Positions 1-7,446 are shown, counted from the stretch's first letter. The stretch is 7,955 bases of DNA from Accumulibacter sp. (GCA_031267455.1 JAIRZC010000025.1:1-7955); one strand, 5' to 3'. The notes: generated by a model not told the origin, from the letters alone. Translations and numbers: made by a program.

Positions 1-1
1 C

Positions 2-2098
2 GATGCCGCAAAGGGTCTTTTTGCCCGGAAAACTGAAGAATCCGAGGATGCGGCCGATACGATAATCAACGAAAACCAGCCGCCGATCGGTGACGATCTC
101 GTTTTGTCTGGAGAAGTCCCGCCGGGCGGCGAGTATTCCGTCCGCGCCCAGATGATCGCGCTTTTTTCGATTGCCATCATTTCGGCCTTCTTCTTTTTGC
201 TCGTCGTTTTTTTCTCGCTCAGGACTTCGGGGCGGAATGTCGAGATGCGCGCTATTACTACCGAAATGCAGATGTTGTCTCAGCGCCTTGCGCGCGGGGT
301 CGCGTTGGCGGTTCAGGGAAATCCCGAAGGTTTTCCATTGACGCAGGAAGCCTACATCCGCTTTGAAAACGACCTCGTCCGCCTCGAGGAACAGTCCGGA
401 ATATTGAATGTCGGCGCGCAGGACAACCTGCGGCGGTTGCGCGAACTCTGGAATACGAGTTTTGCCCGCGGCGCGACCGACAAACTTTCGCTCGAAACGA
501 TACTCGAGCAAAAGGAAGGAATGATTTCATTGTACCGGCTGATCGGTCAGGCAAACGCGAAAACCGCGACGCTCGCGCAGTTGAATCAGGAGTTGGCGCG
601 TATCGCACCGCGTCTTCCGGAAAGAGATCAGGCGCGTCTCGTCCAAGCGCAGCTTTCTCTCGCGCAGCTTTCCGGCGTCGCCAACATCTTCCTTGCGCGT
701 GACGCGAGCTCCGCCGAAGATATTCCGGCGCTCGCCGCCGCCCTCGAACAATTCGCTCGCCTGCGGCAGACGCTCGCGCGGGACGCGTACAGCGACACCG
801 ATGCGGCGCGTCTCATTTCCGGCATCGCCGAAAACACCAAAGATTACGAAGAAATACGTAGGCTTTTGCAACAGGACAGCGCCGGAATTGCCAACGCGCG
901 TCTGGCGGGCCGTACCGTGTTGCGCGATTCGGAAAGTCTTCTTCAACTCATTGTGGATCTCTCGCTGTCCTACGAAGAAAACTCGACGGCATGGGCGGCG
1001 CTGACGGGGATCGTCCTCGCCGCCGCGACCTTGCTGTCGCTCTATTTTCTTGCCTATGTTTTCAAGCGCGATGAGACGCGCCGCCGTCTGCAATCGGAGG
1101 CCGAAAACCGCAGGAATCAAGAGGCGATCGAGCGTCTGCTCAACGATATGGAACTCATCGCCGACGGCGACCTGACGGTGCGCGCCGTTGTTTCGCACGA
1201 ACTGACCGGCGCGATTGCCGATGCGGTCAACTATACGATTGAAGAGCTCCGTACCCTGATTACCGAAATCAACCGCGCGACGGAACAGGTCACGCGCAGT
1301 GTTGCGCAGGCGCAGTATATTTCGAACGAGCTCCTGACGGCGACCGACCAGCAATCGAAAGAAATCGTCGAAACGAGCCAGACCGTCAACCGCATCGTGC
1401 AATCCATACGCAGCGTCTCAGGTTCCGCAGCCGAATCGTCCAAAGTGGCGAGCGCCTCCCTGTCGGCCGCCAAGCGCGGAATCAAGGCCGTCAACGACCA
1501 GATTCAGGGTATGAACGAAATCCGTGAGCAGATTCAGGATACGGCCAAGCGGATCAAGCGGCTCGGTGAATCCTCGCAGGAAATCGGCGAAATCGTCGAA
1601 CTGATCTCGGACATCACCGAACAGACAAACGTCCTCGCGCTGAATGCCGCGATCCAGGCGGCCGCGAGCGACTCCGCTGGCCGGGGATTCTCGATCCTCG
1701 CCGAGGAAGTCCAGCGGCTCGCCGAACATTCGGCTGAGGCGGCGCGGCAGATCGGGACGATCGTCAAGACGATTCAATCGGACACGCACGACGCCGTCGC
1801 GGCGATGGAAAGGACGACGCAGGGCGTTGTCGAAGGGACGAAACTTTCCGACGCGGCTGGAGCGGCGCTCTTCGAGATCGGTCGCGTTTCCGAGGAAATG
1901 GCACGCCTCGTCGACCTGATCGCCGACGAAACCGAGGAACAGACGAAACTTGCGACGCAGGTCAACAACTCGATGCACACCATTTTTGGCGTGACGGATA
2001 AAACGTCGCGCGGGACCAAGCTTTCCGCCGAAACGGTCGGGCAACTCTCAGGTCTCGCGGGGGATCTCAAAAGTTCGGTTTCGGGTTTCAAGCTTTGA
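2..2098 (+). CDS. pilJ: PilJ-type methyl-accepting chemotaxis protein, 5' partial
   Basis: Inner-membrane chemoreceptor of the type IV pilus (Pil-Chp) signalling pathway, expected to couple through a CheW-like protein to a CheA-type kinase and so steer twitching motility. The frame is open from base 2 with no ATG or GTG. The first usable codon is a TTG at 104 without a good ribosome site, so the gene most likely starts outside the window. Numbering from that TTG: membrane segment about 17-40; periplasmic part 41-297, where EMQMLSQRLA (about 49-58) is typical of the PilJ N-terminal module; second membrane segment 298-320; HAMP-like linker about 323-385; long signalling coiled coil. The hairpin tip QTNVLALNAAIQAA starts at 507 and is followed by GRGFSILAEEVQRLAE. 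The end, SSVSGFKL, matches the usual PilJ ending. The PilJ-specific features make a generic receptor unlikely. No chpA follows it. Confidence 0.93.
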   Translation, partial: DAAKGLFARKTEESEDAADTIINENQPPIGDDLVLSGEVPPGGEYSVRAQMIALFSIAIISAFFFLLVVFFSLRTSGRNVEMRAITTEMQMLSQRLARGVALAVQGNPEGFPLTQEAYIRFENDLVRLEEQSGILNVGAQDNLRRLRELWNTSFARGATDKLSLETILEQKEGMISLYRLIGQANAKTATLAQLNQELARIAPRLPERDQARLVQAQLSLAQLSGVANIFLARDASSAEDIPALAAALEQFARLRQTLARDAYSDTDAARLISGIAENTKDYEEIRRLLQQDSAGIANARLAGRTVLRDSESLLQLIVDLSLSYEENSTAWAALTGIVLAAATLLSLYFLAYVFKRDETRRRLQSEAENRRNQEAIERLLNDMELIADGDLTVRAVVSHELTGAIADAVNYTIEELRTLITEINRATEQVTRSVAQAQYISNELLTATDQQSKEIVETSQTVNRIVQSIRSVSGSAAESSKVASASLSAAKRGIKAVNDQIQGMNEIREQIQDTAKRIKRLGESSQEIGEIVELISDITEQTNVLALNAAIQAAASDSAGRGFSILAEEVQRLAEHSAEAARQIGTIVKTIQSDTHDAVAAMERTTQGVVEGTKLSDAAGAALFEIGRVSEEMARLVDLIADETEEQTKLATQVNNSMHTIFGVTDKTSRGTKLSAETVGQLSGLAGDLKSSVSGFKL

Positions 2099-2305
2099 CA
2101 CGGAATCCCAGGGAGCCGTTTTGCATCATTGCTTTCTCGAGCTGGCGGGGAGGGGGGGCGTTTTATCCGCTGTGTGAAAGCGAACCGCTCCGCGATGCGG
2201 GTGCGTGGCAAGATTGACAAAGGCTTGGAAGACGAATGGAAGTACATTTCTTTCATGCCTGATTATCCCCTCGATGGGGTGATTTCCAATGGGAGTGGGT
2301 TTTTG
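2099..2305. other. Gap between pilJ and the following gene
   Basis: This 207-bp stretch could be an untranslated leader or the 5' end of the next gene if a far upstream start is used. The frame of the next gene is open back to a TTG at 2129, with a GTG at 2174 and ATGs at 2195 and 2255. The stretch is rich in GGG codons and lacks the CGC/GCG-rich style of the neighbouring genes, so I read it as mostly non-coding. A perfect -35 hexamer TTGACA lies at 2214-2219, but no convincing -10 sits at normal spacing. Confidence 0.4.
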
Positions 2306-2746
2306 ATGAACAAGAAAGCGGAAAAATTTTCGGCGATGCTCAAAGATAACGCGATCGACTGCTTCGAGGCCATTGAAACGAAAGACGAACTCCAGACGGT
2401 CATCTACCGTTCCGCGATGGAAGTCGGTGGTCAACGTCTGCCCGTCGTCATTATTATCGACCAGAGTATCTTTGTGATCGTCAGGACGGTCGTCGCGAGT
2501 AACTGCCTTTCCGACGAGGGCGCGCGCGCGCGGGTCGAGCGCCGCCTCGGCGAACTGAACGGTCAGTACAAGGTTTTCAAATATTATGTCCGCGATGACA
2601 GTCTTATTCTGGATATGTGCGTTCCGATGAGCGAAACGGGTTTCGAACCCGATGTCGTCCGATTTCTCCTCGATCTTGCGATCAAGCACCTCGCGGAGAC
2701 TTTTCCCGTGCTGATGGAGACTGTTTGGGGCAAGGAGGAAAAATAG
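2306..2746 (+). CDS. Small uncharacterised protein, possibly YbjN-like
   Basis: I do not recognise this gene with certainty. From the ATG at 2306 it gives 146 residues, about the size of YbjN-type proteins, and begins MNKKAEKFSAML. I chose this start because GGGAG precedes it by 10 bases and the recognisable fold begins there; the frame is open back to 2129 (205 residues). The pattern is helix, then strands around PVVIIIDQSIFVIVRTV, then a helix (RARVERRLGELN), strands (VFKYYVRDDSLILDMCVP), and a long C-terminal helix. An aromatic residue, D/N pairs and a strand ending in a hydrophobic run resemble the YbjN / type III secretion chaperone-like fold. No signal peptide or membrane segment is visible, so it is probably cytoplasmic. 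It lies 207 bp after pilJ on the same strand, but a shared function is only inference. The alternative is an orphan family. Confidence 0.72.
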   Translation: MNKKAEKFSAMLKDNAIDCFEAIETKDELQTVIYRSAMEVGGQRLPVVIIIDQSIFVIVRTVVASNCLSDEGARARVERRLGELNGQYKVFKYYVRDDSLILDMCVPMSETGFEPDVVRFLLDLAIKHLAETFPVLMETVWGKEEK

Positions 2747-3365
2747 CCCCGCGCTGAAGAATCCGCCCGCCCGTTGGATTCGGTCCGTGAAAAACTCGGC
2801 GTTTTGAACCTTGAGGCGCAACGCATCAATGCTGAATAGTCGCAGTCCATTGATGATAAGGCTTGTAATCGAAATACATCATAAAGAGTTCGACGGGACA
2901 TTACCATCCGAAGCACTTGCGTGGTCGGGCCTGAGTTTCTGGGGGAAGGCGGAGAGGCCTCTGACTTTGGAGAAATACGGCCACGGCAAGCCGTGTGGGT
3001 GGGTTTCATCGATACCGCGTTGCGAGGGGTGACAAAATAGACCTTGACGTGGGGCGGTTCGGGTAATCGCTCGTGTTGATTTCTTTCGTAGTCTGGGTTG
3101 CAGGTCGGTTTGTACTTGCCATCCATCGCGGCGCATTACCTCTGGCTCAGAAAATGTATTGCGCTTCGAGAAATGAGAAACTGAAGTTGCGAAAAATACT
3201 GCGGAAGACCAGTGGAAAGAGCGGGCGAAATACATATTCTGCCGACGCTGGGCGCGTTTCTCATCGCTCCAGGGGAGTGGAAGGAAGAAGATGGGCACGA
3301 GGGCCTGGACGAATCCGGTCAATCCTCCCGGGCAATTCAGTGTTTTTGTCGTTCGCCGGGAAATT
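2747..3365. other. 619-bp stretch without a supported gene
   Basis: Short open frames exist on both strands, but their translations show no family motif, no regular secondary-structure pattern and no ribosome site at a start. A six-base inverted repeat GAATCC/GGATTC (2759-2764 with 2776-2781, 11-base loop) follows the upstream gene by 12 bases but has no T-run, so it is at best a weak terminator. A short CACGG/CCGTG hairpin lies near 2980-2996. The region receives the 3' end of dut from the right and of the small + strand gene from the left, so it is a convergent intergenic region, possibly with decayed sequence. Confidence 0.5.
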
Positions 3366-3815
3366 TCAGGCATCTCCCGTGCTTCCAAAACCGCCCTCAC
3401 CGCGCGAACTCGCGCCGAATTCGACGACGACATTGAACGCGACCTGTACGACAGGAACGATGACGAGTTGGGCGAGGCGATCGAGCGGATTGAGCGTGAA
3501 GCGTTCCCGGCCTCGGTTCCAGACCGAGATCATGATTTCGCCCTGATAGTCGGAGTCGATGAGGCCGACGAGGTTGCCGAGAACGATCCCGTGTCTGTGC
3601 CCCAACCCGGAGCGCGGAAGCACCATCGCGGCAAGCCCGGGGTCCCCGAGGTGGATGGCGATTCCCGATGGAACGAGCACCGTCTCGCCGGGATCGAGTT
3701 CCAAAGGCTCGCTGAGGCATGCGCGCAAGTCGAGGCCGGCCGAACCCGGCGTTGCATAACACGGCGCGGCGCCCTCGATGCGCGAATCGAGAATGCGTAT
3801 GTCAATGCGCCGCAT
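3366..3815 (-). CDS. dut: Deoxyuridine 5'-triphosphate nucleotidohydrolase (dUTPase)
   Basis: Hydrolyses dUTP to dUMP and pyrophosphate, which keeps uracil out of DNA and supplies the thymidylate precursor; the family works as a cytoplasmic homotrimer. At 149 residues it is the normal bacterial length. All five dUTPase motifs are present in order: [11 protein letters not shown] at 23-32; II, PRSGLG at 67-72; [14 protein letters not shown] at 84-94 with the catalytic Asp at 89; [11 protein letters not shown] at 113-121; [11 protein letters not shown] at 138-147, the glycine-rich arm that closes over the nucleotide of a neighbouring subunit. The ATG lies inside the end of coaBC (14-bp overlap) and has only a weak purine stretch before it, so translational coupling is likely. 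No clear terminator is visible after the stop. Resemblance to the Escherichia coli protein is high throughout. Confidence 0.97.
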   Translation of the reverse strand: MRRIDIRILDSRIEGAAPCYATPGSAGLDLRACLSEPLELDPGETVLVPSGIAIHLGDPGLAAMVLPRSGLGHRHGIVLGNLVGLIDSDYQGEIMISVWNRGRERFTLNPLDRLAQLVIVPVVQVAFNVVVEFGASSRGEGGFGSTGDA

Positions 3816-5004
3816 TGTTTTCTTTCAACAGCATCGCAATGCGCGCCATCAACTGGCGGGCGAGATGAAGCTTCGGCGCGGTCGACAGTTGGGTCTGCCC
3901 GTGGTCGTCGAACAAGGTCAGCGTGTTTTCATCGCCGCCGAATCCATTCTGAATCAGATTACCTGCGATCAACGGGATTTTTTTCGCGCGGCGCTTTTTT
4001 TCCGCATATTCGGCAAGGTTGCGGCTTTCCGCGGCGAATCCGACACAGAATGGCGGGTTTGGAAGCGCAACGACGTCGGACAGGATATCCGGATTCTGGA
4101 CGAGATCTATCGTTGGCGGCGACCCCGCGTCCTTTTTGACCTTGTGCGGCGTGATGACCTTGGGCCTGTAATCCGCTACCGCCGCGACAGCGATGAAAAC
4201 ATCCGTCCCATTGGCCTGCCGCAAAACAGCGGCGTGCATTTCCAAGGCAGTCGTGACATCGATCCTCGAAACGCCGCGCGGAGTCGGCAGGTTGACCGGC
4301 CCGCTGACGAGCGTGACCTCCGCACCCGACTCGCGCGCGGCGCGTGCGACGGAAAAACCCATCTTCCCACTGGAGAGATTGGTAATGCCACGCACGGGAT
4401 CTATGGTTTCGAAAGTCGGCCCGGCCGTCACCAGTACCCTTTTTCCGACGAGGCGCTTGGGCTGAAGAAAAGCGATGACGTCTTCAAGAATTTCCTCAGG
4501 CTCGATCATCCGCCCTTCGCCGATTTCGCCGCACGCCTGTTCACCGCTCGCAGGCCCGAGTACCGTGACGCCGTCGGCGCGCAAAGTCGTAATATTGCGT
4601 TGCGTCGCGGGATTCAACCACATCTGGCCATTCATCGCGGGAACCAGAAGAAGCGGGCAATTCCGGGCCAACGTCAGGGTGCTCAACAAATCGTCGGCCA
4701 GTCCATGGGCCGCCTTGGCAATGAAATTCGCGGACGCCGGAGCGACGACGAGCACATCGGCTTCGCGCGAAAAATTGATGTGTGCAAGCCCCTTGTCGGT
4801 ATTGTCGTCCCAGGGATCGGTGAATACCCGATAGCCCGAAAGCGCGTGAAAAGTCGTCGGCGACACGAAATGCGTCGCGGCCTGGGTCATTACGACCCGT
4901 ACCGACGCGCCTTGCTTGACGAACATTCGGACGAGTTCCGCCGATTTATACGCCGCGATTCCTCCCGTAATACCCAGAGCGATGCGTTTTTCTGCGAGTT
5001 CCAT
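3802..5004 (-). CDS. coaBC: Bifunctional phosphopantothenoylcysteine decarboxylase / phosphopantothenate-cysteine ligase
   Basis: Makes 4'-phosphopantetheine on the way to coenzyme A. The CoaB half joins phosphopantothenate to cysteine using CTP, and the CoaC half decarboxylates the product with FMN. It has 400 residues, full length. CoaC domain, about 1-190: [10 protein letters not shown] at 11-20 (FMN binding), catalytic His75 in AHINFSRE, the PAMNGQMW motif at 122-129, and the substrate clamp [13 protein letters not shown] at 154-166 with catalytic Cys158. CoaB domain, about 190-400: [19 protein letters not shown] at 195-213, AAVADYRP at 274-281, the KVKK lysine cluster at 288-291, and VGFAAES at 321-327. 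The ATG at 5004 has GGGA seven bases upstream. It is the first gene of the coaBC-dut unit and is divergent from radC. All key residues are intact. Also called dfp. Confidence 0.97.
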   Translation of the reverse strand: MELAEKRIALGITGGIAAYKSAELVRMFVKQGASVRVVMTQAATHFVSPTTFHALSGYRVFTDPWDDNTDKGLAHINFSREADVLVVAPASANFIAKAAHGLADDLLSTLTLARNCPLLLVPAMNGQMWLNPATQRNITTLRADGVTVLGPASGEQACGEIGEGRMIEPEEILEDVIAFLQPKRLVGKRVLVTAGPTFETIDPVRGITNLSSGKMGFSVARAARESGAEVTLVSGPVNLPTPRGVSRIDVTTALEMHAAVLRQANGTDVFIAVAAVADYRPKVITPHKVKKDAGSPPTIDLVQNPDILSDVVALPNPPFCVGFAAESRNLAEYAEKKRRAKKIPLIAGNLIQNGFGGDENTLTLFDDHGQTQLSTAPKLHLARQLMARIAMLLKENNAAH

Positions 5005-5075
5005 ACTAAATTCCCATTAGACCGTTAGAATAGAGTCGAAGATATCGAATTTTTTATTTTAACCGAGACCGCGCA
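5005..5075. promoter_or_regulatory. Divergent promoter region of coaBC and radC
   Basis: This 71-bp AT-rich gap separates the start codons of coaBC (leftward) and radC (rightward), so both promoters must lie here or inside the opposite gene. A TAGAAT at 5026-5031 is a -10 candidate for radC, and the overlapping TATTCT on the other strand (5028-5033) is one for coaBC. Neither has a good -35. A GAGA at 5065-5068 is the radC ribosome site, and a GGGA near 5012-5015 (read on the - strand) serves coaBC. The near-coincident -10 elements would make the two promoters compete. Confidence 0.5.
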
Positions 5076-5753
5076 ATGTCGATCAACGATTGGCCGAAAA
5101 CCGAGCGACCACGCGAGCGTCTGCTGGCGCAGGGCGCGCCCGCGCTTTCCGACGCGGAGCTTCTGGCCATTTTTTTGCGGGTCGGCGTCAAAGGCAAAAG
5201 CGCCGTGGACCTCGCGCGGGAACTCCTTGTCTCGTTCGGCAGTCTCGGCGCGCTGTTTTCCGCGAAACTCTCCGATTTCTCGGCGATACCCGGAATAGGC
5301 ACTGCAAAATACGCGCAGTTGCAAGCTGTTCTCGAAATGACGAAACGCTCGCTCGTTGAAGAGATGAAACTCAAGAACGCCTTCTCCTCGCCGAAAGCGG
5401 TGCGCGACTATTTGCGTCTGAACCTTTCCGGGCTGGCGCACGAAGTCTTCTTCGCGCTCTGGCTCGATGCGCAAAACCGCCTGATTCTTTCCGAGGAACT
5501 TTTCAGGGGAACCTTGACGCACACGAGCGTTTACCCGCGCGAAGTCGTCAAGAAAGCGCTGATGCACAACGCGGCGGCAATCATTTTCGCGCACAACCAT
5601 CCTTCAGGCATATCGAACGCTTCGGACGCCGATAAGGAATTGACCCGACGGCTCAAAAAAGCCTTGGACCTCATTGACGTGAAAGTACTCGATCACTTCA
5701 TCGTCGCCGCTCAATCCACACCCGTTTCGTTCATCGAAAACGGCTGGTTGTAA
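5076..5753 (+). CDS. radC: RadC family protein (JAMM/MPN+ domain)
   Basis: Member of the RadC/YicR family, once linked to DNA repair but of unsettled function; the JAMM fold suggests a zinc-dependent hydrolase. It has 225 residues, the usual length. N-terminal helical part: [32 protein letters not shown], the family signature, at about 6-37. A helix-hairpin-helix stretch [15 protein letters not shown] at 71-85 suggests DNA contact. C-terminal MPN+ domain from about 103: a conserved Glu region ending in [19 protein letters not shown] (139-157), then the metal motif [14 protein letters not shown] with His173, His175 and Asp186. All metal ligands are present. The ATG at 5076 has GAGA seven bases upstream. 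It is divergent from coaBC, a common arrangement in beta- and gammaproteobacteria, and faces the convergent capA-like gene across 142 bp with no strong terminator between. Confidence 0.96.
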   Translation: MSINDWPKTERPRERLLAQGAPALSDAELLAIFLRVGVKGKSAVDLARELLVSFGSLGALFSAKLSDFSAIPGIGTAKYAQLQAVLEMTKRSLVEEMKLKNAFSSPKAVRDYLRLNLSGLAHEVFFALWLDAQNRLILSEELFRGTLTHTSVYPREVVKKALMHNAAAIIFAHNHPSGISNASDADKELTRRLKKALDLIDVKVLDHFIVAAQSTPVSFIENGWL

Positions 5754-5895
5754 GGTCAGTAGCCTGTCGGGCTTAACCGAAGAAGCAGTTTCGAAAAAAC
5801 CAAACGATCCCATCCGGATTCTTTCTCTCCGTCCAAAAATCATCCGAGACCCGAAGACGGTCCACGGGGCTGCCACAGGAAATTTAGAGACGCGA

Positions 5896-6939
5896 TTACC
5901 TACGCCCGGCCGCCTTGATTTCCCGTGAAAGAGACTCCATGACTTGACTGGCCTCGTTTTTCGCATCGAGCCGAGGACCTTGGTTCATCAGCTGCCTGAA
6001 GCTCACGATCCGATAATCCAGCAACTTTCCATCCCTGTCGAGTTCGGCCAGCAGAAGCGGGGCCAGTCCCGTTGCCCCTTGGACATTGATTCCGGCGGCC
6101 GTGGCAAAATTACCCAGGGAATACGCAATAAGCCTGCCCCGGTAGACTTCGAGTCCCCTGGGTACATGAGGGCCGTGGCCCAAGATGAGATCGGCCCCTG
6201 CATCGATCAAGGCATGCGCCAGTCTTGCGAGATCTCCTCTCCTTTCTCCCAGATAGATCTCCGGCCCCAAAGGCAAGCTCATATGTGCCGTCCCCTCGGC
6301 GCCTCCATGCATTGAAACCACAACAAGGACACCACCGGGATCCATGGACAGGGTTTTTTTCACCAGGGCTACCGCGCCGGGGATGTTGTTGATATCCTGG
6401 CAGCCCACATTCGGCGCCAGCCCGATAAAGGCCACGCGGCGTCCCTTCAGGGAAAGATAAGTCACCTGGCCCGGAGCGCCGGTATGGGCGATGCCCATGT
6501 CCTTAAGTACATCGAGCGTCTGAGCTCGCCCCTCGGGGCCGTAATCGTTGGCGTGGTTGTTGGCCAGCGAGACGATGTTGAAGCTGGCATCCTTGAGGCG
6601 CCGACCATAAGCGGGCGGAGTCCTGAAACAATAGGACCGACCGGCGGTCGAAACCTTGGTGGGAGCGCCCCGATCGGTCAGAGGACCTTCCAGGTTTCCG
6701 AAAACGATATCCCTGTCTTTCAGGAAAGGTTTGACATCCCGGAAAAAACCGGTGGCCTCGTCCGGCGGAAGACGGTTCTCGGTACCCAGCATGATGTCCC
6801 CTACGGCCGCCACCTTCAGTATGATTTTCTTTTCGGCGACCGATACCAATTTGGCTTGGTCCCGCAGAGCCTGACCGGCGCAAACGCCGGAAACTAGTGC
6901 CCCAAGAAACATGAGAGGAATTTTAAGCCGATGGCGCAT
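5896..6939 (-). CDS. CapA family protein (metallophosphatase-like, exported)
   Basis: Belongs to the CapA (PGA_cap) family, named for a Bacillus poly-gamma-glutamate capsule protein. The fold is calcineurin-like metallophosphatase; the reaction in proteobacteria is mostly unknown, so I give no gene symbol. Start: the frame is open to 7038, but I choose the ATG at 6939 (347 residues) because AAGGAG lies 10 bases upstream and a promoter at 6980-7008 would start transcription downstream of the longer start. Residues 1-25 form a signal peptide (RHRLK, hydrophobic core, CAGQA); no proper lipobox surrounds the Cys. Metal motifs: GDIMLG at 47-52, GNLEGPLTD from 81, SLANNHANDYG at 124-134, His211 in MHGGAE (many relatives have HWG), GHGPHVPRGLEVY from 254 with two His, and SLGNF at 274-278. 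No capsule genes are nearby. Its composition differs from its neighbours, since CGCG is rare. It is convergent with radC. Confidence 0.9.
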   Translation of the reverse strand: MRHRLKIPLMFLGALVSGVCAGQALRDQAKLVSVAEKKIILKVAAVGDIMLGTENRLPPDEATGFFRDVKPFLKDRDIVFGNLEGPLTDRGAPTKVSTAGRSYCFRTPPAYGRRLKDASFNIVSLANNHANDYGPEGRAQTLDVLKDMGIAHTGAPGQVTYLSLKGRRVAFIGLAPNVGCQDINNIPGAVALVKKTLSMDPGGVLVVVSMHGGAEGTAHMSLPLGPEIYLGERRGDLARLAHALIDAGADLILGHGPHVPRGLEVYRGRLIAYSLGNFATAAGINVQGATGLAPLLLAELDRDGKLLDYRIVSFRQLMNQGPRLDAKNEASQVMESLSREIKAAGRR

Positions 6940-6979
6940 GCTGTCTTGACTCCTTGCAGACCGAAAAATCATGGATGAC

Positions 6980-7008
6980 ATTCTATAGGGGAGGGGCAAG
7001 CCCGGCAA
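6980..7008 (-). promoter_or_regulatory. Sigma-70-type promoter of the capA-like gene
   Basis: On the - strand TTGCCG (7003-7008) is followed after exactly 17 bases by TAGAAT (6980-6985). Transcription would begin near 6973 and give a 34-base leader before the ATG at 6939, with the ribosome site CTCCTT (read as AAGGAG) at 6950-6955. The match, spacing and position agree with one another, which also supports the short start of the gene. Confidence 0.6.
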
Positions 7009-7246
7009 GGCACGGCGGGCCGTACCACGAATTTTCATCGTATTTTCAGAATACCGAAGAGGGACTTTGGGCGTTGGGGCCTTTCCCTTTGCGCCGTTCC
7101 TTTCGACGGTTCAGAAAAACGCGCCTACTGCGCCAAGCCACATCGCTGCCCATGCCAACGCGGTCAAATTTTGGTCAAGCTTGGACGAGAAAAAAGAAAC
7201 GCCATTGGAGAGGGTGGTGTAAGTTATTGAATTAACACGATTTTAT
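7009..7246. other. Gap between the capA-like gene and tRNA-Cys
   Basis: Together with the promoter and leader to its left this makes about 307 bases without a gene. I see no supported coding frame. GGTCAA occurs twice close together near 7162-7178 (as GGTCAAatttTGGTCAA). On the strand of the tRNA, downstream of its CCA end, there is a T-rich run (CTTTTTT, read from 7190-7196) but no strong stem before it, so a classical terminator for the tRNA is not evident. Confidence 0.4.
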
Positions 7247-7320
7247 TGGAGGCGCGAGCCGGAGTCGAACCGACCTACACGGATTTGCAATCCGGTGCAT
7301 AACCGCTTTGCTATCGCGCC
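7247..7320 (-). tRNA. tRNA-Cys (anticodon GCA)
   Basis: The complete cloverleaf reads on the - strand. The acceptor stem GGCGCGA (7314-7320) pairs with TCGCGCC (7251-7257). The anticodon stem CCGGA/TCCGG encloses the loop TTGCAAA, giving anticodon GCA for cysteine codons. The T arm GTCGG-TTCGACT-CCGGC carries the invariant TTCGA. The discriminator base is T (U73), the main identity element for cysteinyl-tRNA synthetase, and CCA is encoded (7247-7249). The length of 74 bases is normal. No other tRNA is next to it, and it has its own promoter. Confidence 0.97.
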
Positions 7321-7363
7321 TTTTCAAAGAACAGCCCAAAGACCTTTCGAAAAATGAGCGGGC

Positions 7364-7372
7364 ATTCTATCA
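7364..7372 (-). promoter_or_regulatory. Extended -10 promoter of tRNA-Cys
   Basis: Read on the - strand, TGATAGAAT contains TG, one base, then TAGAAT (7364-7369), an extended -10 that can work without a good -35. The predicted start near 7357 gives a leader of about 36 bases to be trimmed before the mature tRNA. The bases after the -10 are GC-rich (GCCCGC), as in stable-RNA promoters under stringent control. No good -35 lies at 16-18 bases. Confidence 0.5.
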
Positions 7373-7394
7373 TGGACTTGTCGAAAAACGCACA

Positions 7395-7411
7395 CCGACG
7401 AATGAGGTCGG
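7395..7411. repeat. Inverted repeat CCGAC/GTCGG
   Basis: CCGAC (7395-7399) and GTCGG (7407-7411) form a perfect 5-bp stem with a 7-base loop. It is the first of four inverted repeats in 95 bp. It has no T-run on either side, so it is not a terminator by itself. Confidence 0.5.
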
Positions 7412-7421
7412 CGGACACTTG

Positions 7422-7446
7422 GCGCGCGGAAACGAATGCCGCGCGC
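7422..7446. repeat. Strong GC inverted repeat GCGCGCGG/CCGCGCGC
   Basis: An 8-bp all-GC perfect stem (7422-7429 with 7439-7446) surrounds a 9-base loop, AAACGAATG. The sequence ACGAATG also covers the loop of the preceding repeat. The hairpin would be very stable in RNA from either strand. Only TTCC follows on the + strand, so termination without Rho is doubtful. Confidence 0.7.

Noticed and set aside
527..2044. Two long - strand frames (527-1402 and 1418-2044) under pilJ
   Set aside because: They are shadows of the pilJ coding frame: Arg- and Asp-rich translations without family motifs or ribosome sites.
2214..2219. A perfect -35 hexamer TTGACA upstream of the small gene
   Set aside because: No acceptable -10 occurs 15-19 bases downstream; the nearest candidate (TACATT) is 23 bases away.
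2732..2738. A perfect AAGGAGG just before the stop of the small gene
   Set aside because: No ATG, GTG or TTG follows at a usable distance. It simply encodes the Lys-Glu-Glu end of the protein.
2584..3433. Two - strand frames of 180 and 184 codons over the gene-poor region
   Set aside because: The translations look random, with no ribosome sites. One overlaps the small + strand gene and the other overlaps dut out of frame. I considered a transposase remnant but see no catalytic motif or terminal repeats.
3778..5028. A 416-codon open frame on the + strand, antisense to all of coaBC
   Set aside because: The other strand is unmistakably coaBC with every catalytic residue. The antisense translation is rich in Arg and low-complexity turns, has no motif, and arises from the GC-rich codon pattern.
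5761..5773. AGCC/GGCT hairpin after radC as a terminator
   Set aside because: The stem is only four base pairs and no T-run follows.
7247..7265. The tRNA-Cys 3' end as an integration (att) site
   Set aside because: I looked leftward through the capA-like region for a second copy of the tRNA end and saw none, and there is no integrase gene. It remains only a context for the composition shift.
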